A stretch of 64,000 nucleotides of DNA from Methylobacterium sp. PvR107 (GTDB lineage Bacteria > Pseudomonadota > Alphaproteobacteria > Rhizobiales > Beijerinckiaceae): positions 1,116,001-1,180,000 of the forward strand of contig NZ_JAFIBW010000001.1 of assembly GCF_017833295.1 (NCBI RefSeq), in the 5' to 3' direction. The notes beneath the pieces were generated by a model, which did no database searches, was not told the DNA's origin, and saw only the letters and a list, made by a program, of their open reading frames with translations. The translations under genes were made by a program, and so were the position numbers. Below are positions 56,598-64,000 of the stretch, in pieces; position 1 is the stretch's first letter; each line of letters opens with the position of its first letter.

Positions 56598-56940
56598 ACG
56601 TGGCGCATTGGCCGTCCTGGCCCTGACCCTGTCGGGCGTGGCCGGCTACGCGGCCGAGGAGAACGATTATCCGACGGACGCGCGGGTCGATTACGTGTTC
56701 GGCTGCATGGCGGCCAACGGACAGACCCGTGAAAGCCTGCAGAAGTGTTCCTGCTCGCTCGATCAGCTCGCCGCGATCCTGCCGTATGACAAGTACGTGC
56801 AGGCGAGCACCATCCTGTCGATGCGGCAGGGGATCGGCAACCGTGCGAACGAGTTCAAGTCGACCAAGGTCTTCGACGACAAGGTCGCTGATCTCCGCCG
56901 CGCGCAGGCCGAGGCGGAGATCCGCTGCTATCGCGGCTGA
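56578..56940 (+). CDS. Small secreted Cys-containing protein of the pqq locus
   Basis: A 120-residue protein with a signal peptide (RGALAVLALTLSGVAGYAAE). The mature domain opens YPTDARVDYVFGCMAANGQT and continues KCSCSLDQLAAILPYDKYV, and a last cysteine lies close to the C-terminus (EIRCYRG). The four cysteines could form two disulfides in the periplasm. The cysteine pattern and length recall small helical proteins sometimes found beside methanol dehydrogenase genes, but no function is known. It overlaps the preceding gene by 20 bases and is followed by a hairpin. Confidence 0.8.
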   Translation: MIRRLAERGALAVLALTLSGVAGYAAEENDYPTDARVDYVFGCMAANGQTRESLQKCSCSLDQLAAILPYDKYVQASTILSMRQGIGNRANEFKSTKVFDDKVADLRRAQAEAEIRCYRG

Positions 56941-56949
56941 TCGCACAGA

Positions 56950-56976
56950 GAGGCCGGCCGGCGTTGCGCCGGCCTC
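56950..56976 (+). other. Hairpin between the pqq-linked genes and folP
   Basis: GAGGCCGGC and GCCGGCCTC form a perfect 9-base stem around a 9-base loop, without a T-tract. It may mark partial termination or an RNA processing boundary. Confidence 0.5.
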
Positions 56977-57027
56977 GCGATTCGCGCACACGGGGTTTCG
57001 TATCGCGCTCGTGAACGAGACCCCTTC

Positions 57028-57864
57028 GTGACCCCCTCTTCCGGCCTTTCCGATCTGCTGCCCGATCTCGGAGGGCGTACGCTGGTCATGGGCATCCTGA
57101 ACGTCACACCCGATTCCTTCTCGGACGGCGGCCTGTTCGCCGGGGAGGCCGCGGCCGTGGCCCAGGCGGAGCGGCTTGTCGCGGATGGGGCGGCGATCCT
57201 GGACATCGGCGGCGAATCCACCCGACCCGGGCATATCCCTGTCTCGGCCGAGGATGAGCAAGCACGGGTGCTTCCGGTGATCCGCGCGGTGGCTCCCCAG
57301 CTGCCCGTGCCGATCTCGATCGATACCTACAAGGCCTCGACGGCGCGCGTCGCTCTCGCGGCCGGCGCGCGGATCGTGAACGACGTCTGGGGACTCCAGC
57401 GCGAGCCCGACATCGCCTCCGTGGCAGCCGCTCACGGCGCGCCGGTCATCATCATGCACAACCGCGAGTCGATCGAGGCAGAGATCGACATCATCGCCGA
57501 CATGCTGCTCTTCTTCGAGCGGTCGCTTGGCATCGCACATCGTGCGGGCATCGCGAATTCCGAGATTGTACTCGATCCGGGCGTCGGCTTCGGCAAGACC
57601 TGGGTTCAGCATCTCGAGGTGCTACGGAGGCTACCGGAGATCCGCGCCCTCGGCTTTCCCGTTCTGGTGGGCGTTTCCCGCAAGTCGCTCCTCGGACGCC
57701 TGCACAATCGCGAGACCCGGCCGGCGGATCGGCTCTATGGCTCCCTTGCCGCGCACGCTCTGGCGGCGACACTGGGCGCCGACATCGTCCGCGTGCATGA
57801 CGTGGCGGAGCATATCGATGCCCTGCGCGTCGTCGACGCTGTGATGCGGCCGGGGGAGCGCTGA
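57028..57864 (+). CDS. folP: Dihydropteroate synthase
   Basis: A 278-residue folate enzyme joining p-aminobenzoate to hydroxymethyl-dihydropterin diphosphate. Both signatures are present: VMGILNVTPDSFSDGGLF at about 19-36 and LDIGGESTRPGHIPVS at about 61-76. IVNDVWGLQREPD, ILDP-type strand and GVSRKSLLGRLHNRET complete it. The start is GTG at 57028. It opens the folP-folB-folK set, which may draw on the same pterin and PABA pools as H4MPT synthesis. Confidence 0.95.
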   Translation: MTPSSGLSDLLPDLGGRTLVMGILNVTPDSFSDGGLFAGEAAAVAQAERLVADGAAILDIGGESTRPGHIPVSAEDEQARVLPVIRAVAPQLPVPISIDTYKASTARVALAAGARIVNDVWGLQREPDIASVAAAHGAPVIIMHNRESIEAEIDIIADMLLFFERSLGIAHRAGIANSEIVLDPGVGFGKTWVQHLEVLRRLPEIRALGFPVLVGVSRKSLLGRLHNRETRPADRLYGSLAAHALAATLGADIVRVHDVAEHIDALRVVDAVMRPGER

Positions 57865-57866
57865 GC

Positions 57867-58244
57867 ATGGTCGGCGATCTGATCCGCGTCACCCGCATCG
57901 CCGTGTTCGGGCGCCACGGGCTGTTGCCCGAGGAGGCTGTGCTCGGCCAGCGCTTCTACATCTCCCTCAAGGCCCGTCTGGACCTCAGTGAGGCCGGCCG
58001 TTCCGACGCGGTCGCCGGCACGGTGAGCTATGCCGACCTGACGCAGATCGCCGTCGCGATCGGCACCGAGCAGCGCTTCAACCTCATCGAAGCCCTGGCG
58101 GAGGCCATCGCGGCCAGCATCCTCGAGCGCTTCGCGCGCATCGACGCGATCACCGTCCGCGTCGATAAGCCAAGTGCGCCGGTCCCGGCGATCCTGGACG
58201 AGGTCAGCATCGAGATCACACGCCGGCGCGGAGACCGCGCATGA
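57867..58244 (+). CDS. folB: Dihydroneopterin aldolase
   Basis: A 125-residue enzyme that cleaves dihydroneopterin to hydroxymethyl-dihydropterin. The family pattern is clear: AVFGRHGLLPEEAVLGQRFYI near the start, VSYADLTQIA and FNLIEALAEAIAASILERF in the middle, and DAITVRVDKPSAPVP near the end. It follows folP after two bases and overlaps folK by four (ATGA). Confidence 0.95.
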   Translation: MVGDLIRVTRIAVFGRHGLLPEEAVLGQRFYISLKARLDLSEAGRSDAVAGTVSYADLTQIAVAIGTEQRFNLIEALAEAIAASILERFARIDAITVRVDKPSAPVPAILDEVSIEITRRRGDRA

Positions 58245-58711
58245 GGGCTTATCTCGGTATCGGCAGCAATATCGGCGACATGGCCGCGATGCTTGACCGG
58301 GCCGTTGCGGGGCTCGCCGCCGTGCCCGGCATCGCTGTCGTGGCGCGCTCGGCCGATTATCGCACGCCGCCCTGGGGCAAGACCGATCAGCCTTGGTTCC
58401 TCAACGGTGCCGTTGCGATCGACACGGATCTTGATCCGCACGGCCTGCTCGATGCCTGTCTGTCGGTGGAGCACGAGCTTGGTCGCGTGCGCGAAGAGCG
58501 CTGGGGACCGCGGCTGATCGATATCGACGTGCTGGCTTACGAGGGGGCCGCCGTCGAGGACGCGCGCCTCGTGCTGCCGCACCGATACGTGCGCGAGCGC
58601 GCCTTTGTACTGGTGCCGCTGGCCGAGATCGCGCCGGATCTCGTCATTGGCGGCGAGCGGGTGATCGACGCCTTGGCGAAGCTCGACCGGAGCGGTATCA
58701 CGCGGGCGTGA
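58241..58711 (+). CDS. folK: 2-amino-4-hydroxy-6-hydroxymethyldihydropteridine diphosphokinase
   Basis: A 156-residue pyrophosphokinase that activates hydroxymethyl-dihydropterin. AYLGIGSNIGDMAAMLDRAV opens the protein. WFLNGAVAIDTDL and the signature RWGPRLIDIDVLAYEG follow, with LPHRYVRERAFVLVPLAEIAP near the C-terminus. It overlaps folB, and its stop is six bases from that of the convergent xoxJ. Confidence 0.96.
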   Translation: MRAYLGIGSNIGDMAAMLDRAVAGLAAVPGIAVVARSADYRTPPWGKTDQPWFLNGAVAIDTDLDPHGLLDACLSVEHELGRVREERWGPRLIDIDVLAYEGAAVEDARLVLPHRYVRERAFVLVPLAEIAPDLVIGGERVIDALAKLDRSGITRA

Positions 58712-58717
58712 CGCCGC

Positions 58718-59563
58718 TCAGCGTTCGCCAGGCGCGGCCAGCTTGTTGTCTTCCTCGTCGAGAAGAGGCACGTCGTACGCGCGAAGCACCGTGTCGATAT
58801 CCGACTTGCGCTTGCGTAGCACCGTGTTCAGCGTGCGCTTCCAGTCGTTCTCACCGAGGCGGACGCCCATTGCGATCCGATAGGCCATCGGCGGCCGCTC
58901 GGGCTCCTTGAGCAGCGGAACGACGCTAAGCGCTGTGCCGGACTGCTTGGCAAGCCAGCCCGCAGCCGGTCCCCAGAGCACCGCCGCGTCGATCTCCTTC
59001 GCGGCAAGGGCCGCGACGATCTCGGCGGCAACCGTCTGGTACTTGCGGGAAGGATCGAGCTGGTACGGCGCGTAGGCTTTCATGCTGGACACGAGGCCCA
59101 GCTCGCCCATCCGGTTGACCGGCGGTGTTCCCGCGATCACACCGATGCTCTTGCCCTTCAGGCGCGCGTCGTCGAGGCCCGTCACGCCGTCGAACTCGCC
59201 CTTGCGGGTGACCAGCGTGTAGGCGGACCGGTAATAGGGGTTTGTGGTCTGGACGAGGTCGCTGCCGAAGGCCTGGCCCATGATCAGGTCGCAGAGGCCG
59301 GTCCCAAGCGTGTTGCGCACGAAGCCAGGGCCCTGGGTCAGCCAGTAATAGCGGACCTTCACCTTCAACTCATCGGCGATGATCGCCGCGATCTTGTTCT
59401 CGAAGCCGTCCTCCTTGCGTTCGGAGAACGGCATGTTGCCCGGATCACCGCAGACGCGCAGCACGTCGGTCGTGACCATATCCGGCAGATGCTGGGCGAG
59501 AGCTCCCTGTGCGCCGGTCAGAGACAGGACACAGAGAGCGACGATCCGGGCAAAAGACGACAT
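58718..59563 (-). CDS. xoxJ: Periplasmic XoxJ protein of the lanthanide methanol dehydrogenase system
   Basis: A 281-residue periplasmic solute-binding-type protein homologous to MoxJ/MxaJ. The signal peptide ends near GAQGALAQ (residue 23). The binding-protein fold is seen in LRVCGDPGNMPFSERKEDGFE, YYWLTQGPGFVRNTLGTGLC, GKSIGVIAGTPPVN and KEIDAAVLWGPAAGWLAKQS. XoxJ is proposed to help activate XoxF. Its ATG lies in a TGATG overlap with the xoxG stop, so the pair is translationally coupled. Confidence 0.93.
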   Translation of the reverse strand: MSSFARIVALCVLSLTGAQGALAQHLPDMVTTDVLRVCGDPGNMPFSERKEDGFENKIAAIIADELKVKVRYYWLTQGPGFVRNTLGTGLCDLIMGQAFGSDLVQTTNPYYRSAYTLVTRKGEFDGVTGLDDARLKGKSIGVIAGTPPVNRMGELGLVSSMKAYAPYQLDPSRKYQTVAAEIVAALAAKEIDAAVLWGPAAGWLAKQSGTALSVVPLLKEPERPPMAYRIAMGVRLGENDWKRTLNTVLRKRKSDIDTVLRAYDVPLLDEEDNKLAAPGER

Positions 59564-60177
59564 CAGCCGCCCATGCATTCCTTCTCGGCCTTCCTGGCGG
59601 TTTCGGGCTTGTCCTCGTGGTCGGAAGGACGAATACGGCCGATCGCTCCGGCGGCGCGTGCCTTCAGATAGACGTAGAGGTCGTCCGAGTAGCACATGAC
59701 GTTCTTGTTATCGCCGAAGGCCGGCATGACCTTCTGCTCGGACGCGCTCACGTCCTGCTTGCCGCCGACCAGGATGCCGATGAATTCCTCGTAGGAGAGA
59801 TGCTTCAGCGAGTCCTTCAGGGCCGGCGCATAGGTCGAGCCCATGCCATCCGGGCCGTGGCAGACGTGGCACTCGGCGTGGTAGCGGCGGTAACCCGAGT
59901 AGCTGTACCAGTCGAGCTTCTTGCCGTCCTGCGTGATGTGGAACGTCGGATGGCCGTCGGCATCGAGATACTTGCCGTCCTCGTTCTTCACGGCGGCATC
60001 CTGCTTCAGCAGCTTCTCGTCCTGCTCGGCAGTCTTGTCGTTCGCGTTGAGCGAGTTGGCGAGGGCGGGGTCGGCAGCGGGCTTGGCATCCTCAGCATGT
60101 ACGGCAACCGCGGACACGGTCGCTAGGGCGAGGGCGGCGATAACCGGCCGCGTTACGATCTTGCTGAGGTTGAGCAA
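59563..60177 (-). CDS. xoxG: Cytochrome c XoxG (electron acceptor of XoxF)
   Basis: A 204-residue periplasmic c-type cytochrome of the cL type that takes electrons from XoxF. A signal peptide (PVIAALALATVSAVAVHAED) precedes one heme-binding CHVCH (Cys103, Cys106, His107). The Met of KVMPAFGD near residue 155 is the likely second ligand. The N-terminal 30-75 region is charged and disordered. It lies 135 bases downstream of xoxF behind a strong hairpin. Confidence 0.95.
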   Translation of the reverse strand: MLNLSKIVTRPVIAALALATVSAVAVHAEDAKPAADPALANSLNANDKTAEQDEKLLKQDAAVKNEDGKYLDADGHPTFHITQDGKKLDWYSYSGYRRYHAECHVCHGPDGMGSTYAPALKDSLKHLSYEEFIGILVGGKQDVSASEQKVMPAFGDNKNVMCYSDDLYVYLKARAAGAIGRIRPSDHEDKPETARKAEKECMGG

Positions 60178-60253
60178 CGCATGTGTCTCCCTGGATCGAG
60201 GCTCTTCGTCTCCCTCCGAGACGTTGCCTCTTACGCAAAAGTCTAATCACAAG

Positions 60254-60290
60254 GATGCCGGCGCGGGAACCCGCGCCGGCATCGTTTTTT
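60254..60290. other. Strong hairpin between xoxF and xoxG with T-tract on the plus strand
   Basis: GATGCCGGCGCGGG and CCCGCGCCGGCATC form a perfect 14-base stem. The run TTTTTT follows on the plus strand only. In the xoxF direction (minus) there is no U-tract after the stem, so it would act there as a 3' stabilising or attenuating hairpin. In the antisense direction it has the form of an intrinsic terminator. Confidence 0.75.
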
Positions 60291-60311
60291 ACACTCAGAC
60301 CCTGCGGCCGA

Positions 60312-62117
60312 TTAGTTCGGCAGGGCGAAGACCGTCAGCTGGCCGCCGAGGTTGGTGTACTGCGACAGAGCCGCGTAGCCACCCACCGCGCCGAGGCCGG
60401 CGTTCGGGTCGGTCAGGCCGGCCGCGAGGCCGATGCCGGCCCAGCCGCCGACGCCCGACAGGACGCCCACGTACTGCTTGCCCTTGTGCTGGTAGGTCAT
60501 CACGTTGCCGATGATGCCCGACGGGGTCTTGAACTTGAACAGCTCCTTGCCGCTCTTGTCGTCGACCGCCTTCAGGTAACCCTCAAGCGTGCCGTAGAAC
60601 ACCACGTCGCCGGCGGTGGCCAGAGCACCGGACCACACCGAGAACTGCTCGGCGTTGGACCACTTGATCTTGCCGTTGACGCCATCCCACGCGATGAAGT
60701 TGCCCATGCCGCCGTGCGAGTTCGGGGCCGGGTACATCGAGAGGGTCGCACCGACGTAGGGCTGGCCCGGGGTGTAGGTCACCCGGAACGGCTCGTAGTC
60801 CATGCAGACGTGGTTGGTGGGCACGTAGAACAGGTTGGTCTTCGGCGAGAAGGCCGCAGGCTGCTGATCCTTCGACCCGAGGGCCGCCGGGCAGATGCCC
60901 TTGGAGTTGGTGTCCTCACCGTTCTGCTCGGTCGAGTACTTCGACACGACCAGCGGACGGCCGAAGTTCTTCGAGCCCTTGTCCATGTCGACCTTGGTCG
61001 CCCAGTTGACGGCCGGGTCGTACTTCTCGGCGACGAGCAGGCTGCCGTCCGCGCGGTTCAGCGTGTAGCCGAAGCCGTTACGGTCGAAGTGGGTCAGGAG
61101 CGGCTGCTCCTTGCCGTCAACCTTCTGATCCGTGAGGATCATCTCGTTGATGCCGTCGTAATCCCACTCGTCGTGGGGGGTCATCTGGTAGACCCACTTG
61201 GCGACGCCGGTATCCGGGTTACGCGCCCAGATGGTCATCGACCACTTGTTGTCGCCCGGACGCTGCTTCGGGTTCCAGGTCGAGGGGTTGCCCGAGCCAT
61301 AGTACATCAGGTCGAGCTTGGGGTCGTACGAGAACCAGCCCCAGGTGCAGCCGCCGCCGGTCTTCCACTGATCGCCTTCCCAGGTCTTCAGCGAGGAATC
61401 CTTGCCGACCGGCTTGCCGAGCGAGGTGGTCTTCTCCGGGTCGATCAGCATCTGATCGTCCGGGCCCTCGGAGTAGCCGCGCCACACCTTCTTGCCGGTC
61501 TTCAGGTCGTAGGCGGTGACGTGGCACTGCACGCCGAACTCGCCGCCCGAGATGCCGACGATGACCTTGTCCTTGACCGGCAGAACCGTCGCGGTGTTGG
61601 TCTCGCCCTTCTTCGGGTCACCGTTCACGACCGACCAGTTGACCTTGCCGGTCTTGGCGTCGAGCGACACGAGGGTGGTGTCGGCCTGGTGCAGAAGGAT
61701 GGCGCCGTCGGCGTAGGCCAGGCCACGGTTGACCGTGTCACAGCACATGACCGGGATCACGGACGGATCCTGCTTCGGCTCGTACTTCCAAAGGATCTTC
61801 GCCTCGTGGTCGAGGTCGAGGGCGTACACGATGTTCGGGAACGGCGTGTGCACGTACATGACGTTGCCGACGACGAGCGGCGAGCCCTCGTGGCCACGCA
61901 GAACGCCGGTCGAGAAGGTCCAGGCGACCTGGAGATTCTTCACGTTCGACGCGTTGATCTGATCGAGCTTCGAGTAACGCGTATTCGCGTAATCGACCGT
62001 CTGAAGCACCTGCTCCGCCGGATTGGCGATGCCCTTCATGACGCTTTCGTTGGCCAGCGCCGGCGCGGCAACAGCCGCGACACCCGCGCCGAGCGCAAGG
62101 AGATGTACCGCTCTCAT
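60312..62117 (-). CDS. xoxF: Lanthanide-dependent methanol dehydrogenase XoxF
   Basis: A 601-residue periplasmic quinoprotein that oxidises methanol with PQQ and a lanthanide ion. A signal peptide ends after APALA, near residue 22. The adjacent-cysteine disulfide is MCCDT (Cys125, Cys126). GGEF carries the metal-binding Glu193. The key run is [10 protein letters not shown]: Asp319, plus the extra Asp321 that marks lanthanide enzymes where calcium-type MxaF has Ala. The ATG at 62117 follows GGAGGAACCC. xoxG and xoxJ lie downstream; PQQ synthesis genes are just beyond. Confidence 0.98.
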   Translation of the reverse strand: MRAVHLLALGAGVAAVAAPALANESVMKGIANPAEQVLQTVDYANTRYSKLDQINASNVKNLQVAWTFSTGVLRGHEGSPLVVGNVMYVHTPFPNIVYALDLDHEAKILWKYEPKQDPSVIPVMCCDTVNRGLAYADGAILLHQADTTLVSLDAKTGKVNWSVVNGDPKKGETNTATVLPVKDKVIVGISGGEFGVQCHVTAYDLKTGKKVWRGYSEGPDDQMLIDPEKTTSLGKPVGKDSSLKTWEGDQWKTGGGCTWGWFSYDPKLDLMYYGSGNPSTWNPKQRPGDNKWSMTIWARNPDTGVAKWVYQMTPHDEWDYDGINEMILTDQKVDGKEQPLLTHFDRNGFGYTLNRADGSLLVAEKYDPAVNWATKVDMDKGSKNFGRPLVVSKYSTEQNGEDTNSKGICPAALGSKDQQPAAFSPKTNLFYVPTNHVCMDYEPFRVTYTPGQPYVGATLSMYPAPNSHGGMGNFIAWDGVNGKIKWSNAEQFSVWSGALATAGDVVFYGTLEGYLKAVDDKSGKELFKFKTPSGIIGNVMTYQHKGKQYVGVLSGVGGWAGIGLAAGLTDPNAGLGAVGGYAALSQYTNLGGQLTVFALPN

Positions 62118-62313
62118 GGGTTCCTCCGACAAGTCTTTGAGTGTTTTCGCGACACATCTAGAGAGTGGCGTCGCTTAGACTCCGACCTGACTGTTTGCGA
62201 CAGGGATGGACGCCTCGGTAGCGGGCATAGTGGACTTCGAGGAGATCTGCAGATCCCCTAAGCCAGGAACCGCCATCCCTGAGGCGGTCCCCTCGAAACC
62301 GAGGCTTGAACGG

Positions 62314-62341
62314 ACCTTAAGAGATTTTTGAGCGCCGTCAA
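62314..62341 (-). promoter_or_regulatory. Candidate xoxF promoter
   Basis: On the minus strand TTGACG (62341-62336), a 16-base A-rich spacer and TAAGGT (62319-62314), which would give a leader of about 190 bases. Confidence 0.3.
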
Positions 62342-62470
62342 CTCGCTGTTCCACGCTCGCCGGCACTTGGTGAAAGGTTCTTTTCGCATGACAGAAGCAT
62401 GGCGAATGTCATCCTCCTGCGAAATGAAATGGTGCGTCGCACAAATAGCCGGCCGTTCTTTCTGCACCGT

Positions 62471-62486
62471 CTCACGGTGACGTGAG
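62471..62486. promoter_or_regulatory. Inverted repeat, candidate operator upstream of xoxF
   Basis: CTCACG, spacer GTGA, CGTGAG: a perfect 6+6 inverted repeat 354 bases upstream of the xoxF start. It is a possible regulator site, from symmetry only. Confidence 0.35.
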
Positions 62487-62829
62487 CGATTCCCATGCAG
62501 ATCTTGCAGAGAGGTAAGCTTTGCTGAAGCGGCCCATGCACCGTTGGCGGGACTGGCCGGTCATGGGACGTCATTGTGACAAGGGTCGGGATTGCACCGC
62601 GATATCGCTTGGCGGTGGTTCGGTGTGGGGCCCGGCTTGCCGGCGGGCTGTGCGCCCAGTCGCCGCATCCCATGCTGAACGAATGTCGGCAGCCTCTAAA
62701 TCGTTTGCACGCGACAAATTGCCGAATGATCCCGGACGATGATTCTAGAAAGCGCATGGGTCCGCACTGCCGCGCGCGGCCCGTGCGCCTTCAGACCTTC
62801 TCTAAACGGCTTGCGGAGGCGCCCGGAAC

Positions 62830-63117
62830 TCACAGACCGCCGACGGGTCCCGTGCTCTCGAAGTCCGCGATATCTTCATTGAGGTCGGTCACCGAGATAT
62901 TGAGACGCCGTCCGTTCGCGAGACGGAGCTGCGCATCAGGTTCGAGCCAGATTGGCCTCAGGTTGGAATGAGTACCGTGCAGCGTGCCGTAGGCCACGAC
63001 TCCGTCTGCTCGCCGCTCGATCATGACACGGTAGCGGACTCGCACGGGTCCGCACCCTTCAGCTGAAACCAGCCCACGGCCGACCAGCGTCTTCAGAACT
63101 TCGTTCGGCTCGAACAT
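62830..63117 (-). CDS. Hypothetical protein
   Basis: A 95-residue protein of unknown family. The composition is that of a real small cytoplasmic protein: FEPNEVLKTLVGRGLVSAEG, then VRVRYRVMIERRADGVVAYG and a beta-rich end GRRLNISVTDLNEDIADFES. It may be an all-beta domain with a short N-terminal helix. The ATG at 63117 is preferred to an in-frame start at 63126. It follows the RNase D gene on the same strand by 125 bases. Confidence 0.6.
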   Translation of the reverse strand: MFEPNEVLKTLVGRGLVSAEGCGPVRVRYRVMIERRADGVVAYGTLHGTHSNLRPIWLEPDAQLRLANGRRLNISVTDLNEDIADFESTGPVGGL

Positions 63118-63242
63118 AGGCGCCACGCTGGGGCGGGACTAAGCGGCAATCCCATTGCCATTTAGTCCCGGTCCGCAGGCAAGTCACGCTTGCAGGCTCG
63201 TGGCGCTGTATTGCCGGAAGGGTACTGTCAGGCGGCGGTCGC

Positions 63243-64000
63243 TCAGACCTGACCGGGCGCCGACGGCTCAAGGTCGCGAACGACGATACGGCCCGCCTCA
63301 ACGGAAAGCGCCAACCGCCCCTGCTTCAAGGCCAAGGCCTTGTCCCCGAACAGGCTCCGGCGCCAGCCCTGAAGAGCGGGAACGTCGGCCGCATCGTCGT
63401 CGGCAATGGCCTCCAGATCGTCGACCGTGCCGATGATCTTGGGCGCGACGCCTTCGGCCTCGCAGACCGCCTTCAGCAACACCTTGAGAAGTTCCACGAT
63501 CGCGCCGTTGCCGCCGCTCCGGCGCACGCGCTCCGGCAGACGGATGTCGCTCGTGTCGCGCGACAGGCCGCGCTCAACGGCCGCGACGATGTCGGCCCCC
63601 GTGCGCGAGCGCTCGAAGCCCGCCGGAATCGTTCGCAGCCGGGCCAGGGCCTCCGCGTTTCGCGGCGCTGCAGAAGCGACGTCGATAACGGCTTCATCTT
63701 TCAGGATCCGTCCGCGCGGCACATTGCGAGCCTGGGCCTCGCTCTCGCGCCAGGCGGCAACCTCCATCAGCACCGCGATCTCGCGAGGCTTTCTCATCCG
63801 GCCTGCCAAGCGCCGCCAGGCTTGCACCGGATCGGCCCGGTAAGTCTCGGGCGAGGTGAGCACGGCCATTTCCTCATCGAGCCATACGCCGCGATCCGTG
63901 CGCAGCAGCTCGGCGACGAGGACCTCGTAGACCTTAACCAGATGGGTGACGTCCGACAGCGCATAGGTGAGCTGCGCGTCGGAAAGCGGCCGCCGCGACC
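63243..64000 (-). CDS. rnd: Ribonuclease D, C-terminal part (runs off the right edge)
   Basis: The frame is open to the end of the window, so the N-terminal exonuclease motifs are mostly missing. Visible are the end of the DEDD exonuclease domain ([20 protein letters not shown], with the Tyr-xxx-Asp of the DEDDy group) and WLDEEM. The HRDC region follows ([38 protein letters not shown]) and a helical C-terminal domain. RNase D trims 3' ends of tRNA and other structured RNAs. About 252 codons are seen. Confidence 0.9.
   Translation of the reverse strand, partial: SRRPLSDAQLTYALSDVTHLVKVYEVLVAELLRTDRGVWLDEEMAVLTSPETYRADPVQAWRRLAGRMRKPREIAVLMEVAAWRESEAQARNVPRGRILKDEAVIDVASAAPRNAEALARLRTIPAGFERSRTGADIVAAVERGLSRDTSDIRLPERVRRSGGNGAIVELLKVLLKAVCEAEGVAPKIIGTVDDLEAIADDDAADVPALQGWRRSLFGDKALALKQGRLALSVEAGRIVVRDLEPSAPGQV

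Larger units (their letters stand above)
62118..62829. other. Long intergenic region upstream of xoxF
   Basis: 712 bases, clearly richer in A and T than the coding regions around it. It contains the perfect palindrome GATCTGCAGATC at 62244-62255, a candidate promoter at 62314-62341 and the inverted repeat at 62471-62486. A minus-strand frame (62338-62757) exists but has the composition of a chance frame. This region should hold the xoxF control sites. Confidence 0.55.

Noticed and set aside
60183..62261. 692-residue plus-strand frame opposite xoxF
   Set aside because: xoxF is unambiguous on the other strand; the frame crosses the hairpin and has low-complexity Val/Gly/Arg/Leu composition.
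62338..62757. 139-residue minus-strand frame upstream of xoxF
   Set aside because: Its residue composition (many Arg, Cys, His, Ser) is that of a chance frame in AT-richer intergenic DNA; no motif.

Overview
The window is one continuous stretch of a high-GC alphaproteobacterial chromosome. Its gene content points to a methylotroph of the genus Methylobacterium (sensu lato). It has a lanthanide-type methanol dehydrogenase set (xoxF-xoxG-xoxJ), a pqqABC/DE locus with the fused pqqC/D gene, a complete tetrahydromethanopterin (H4MPT) formaldehyde-oxidation island (fae, mtdB, mch, fhcBADC), an mxbDM-like two-component pair and an FDH4-type formate dehydrogenase. No rRNA, tRNA, CRISPR array, prophage or insertion sequence was recognised.

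Layout. 1-21.4 kb is housekeeping: ELM1-family protein, trxB and an LsrB/VtlR-like LysR regulator, msrP, a fatty acyl-CoA ligase, pepA, the envelope/ribosome operon lptF-lptG-lptD-pdxA-rsmA (no surA between lptD and pdxA), a Tim44-like protein, a PAS histidine kinase, an S24-type repressor and pyrD. 21.7-24.3 kb holds the two FDH4 genes. 24.4-33.8 kb is mixed: a CitE/malyl-CoA-lyase-like protein, a MATE exporter, an alpha/beta hydrolase, an Lhr-like helicase with a PdeM-type phosphoesterase, and CorA. groES-groEL follow at 34-36 kb behind a clear CIRCE operator. About 1.5 kb of very GC-rich, gene-poor, repeat-containing DNA (36.0-37.55 kb) then separates groEL from the C1 island.

The C1 island runs from 37.5 to 62.8 kb. 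On the minus strand lie mptG, mtdB, an ATP-grasp gene, mch, a RimK-like ATP-grasp gene, a CitG-like gene and a separately terminated fae. Divergently on the plus strand lie fhcB-A-D-C, a tiny secreted protein, mxbD-mxbM, pqqA-B-C/D-E, two small secreted proteins of unknown function, and folP-folB-folK. xoxF-xoxG-xoxJ is convergent with folK. Together these encode methanol oxidation in the periplasm (XoxF with PQQ, electrons to XoxG), condensation of formaldehyde with H4MPT (Fae), oxidation to formate (MtdB, Mch, Fhc), and oxidation of formate to CO2 (FDH4 at 21.7 kb). Biosynthesis of PQQ and of the pterin cofactor, and a regulatory pair, are embedded in the island. The window ends inside an RNase D gene.

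Points that stand out: an in-frame repeat element inside the Lhr-like helicase; CTGA junctions suggesting CTG initiation at the helicase and pdeM; direct-repeat operator candidates before the S24 repressor and before pqqA; a 400-bp gap with a candidate internal promoter inside the pqq locus; a strong hairpin between xoxF and xoxG whose T-tract faces the antisense direction; and two PqqE-coupled secreted proteins without known function.
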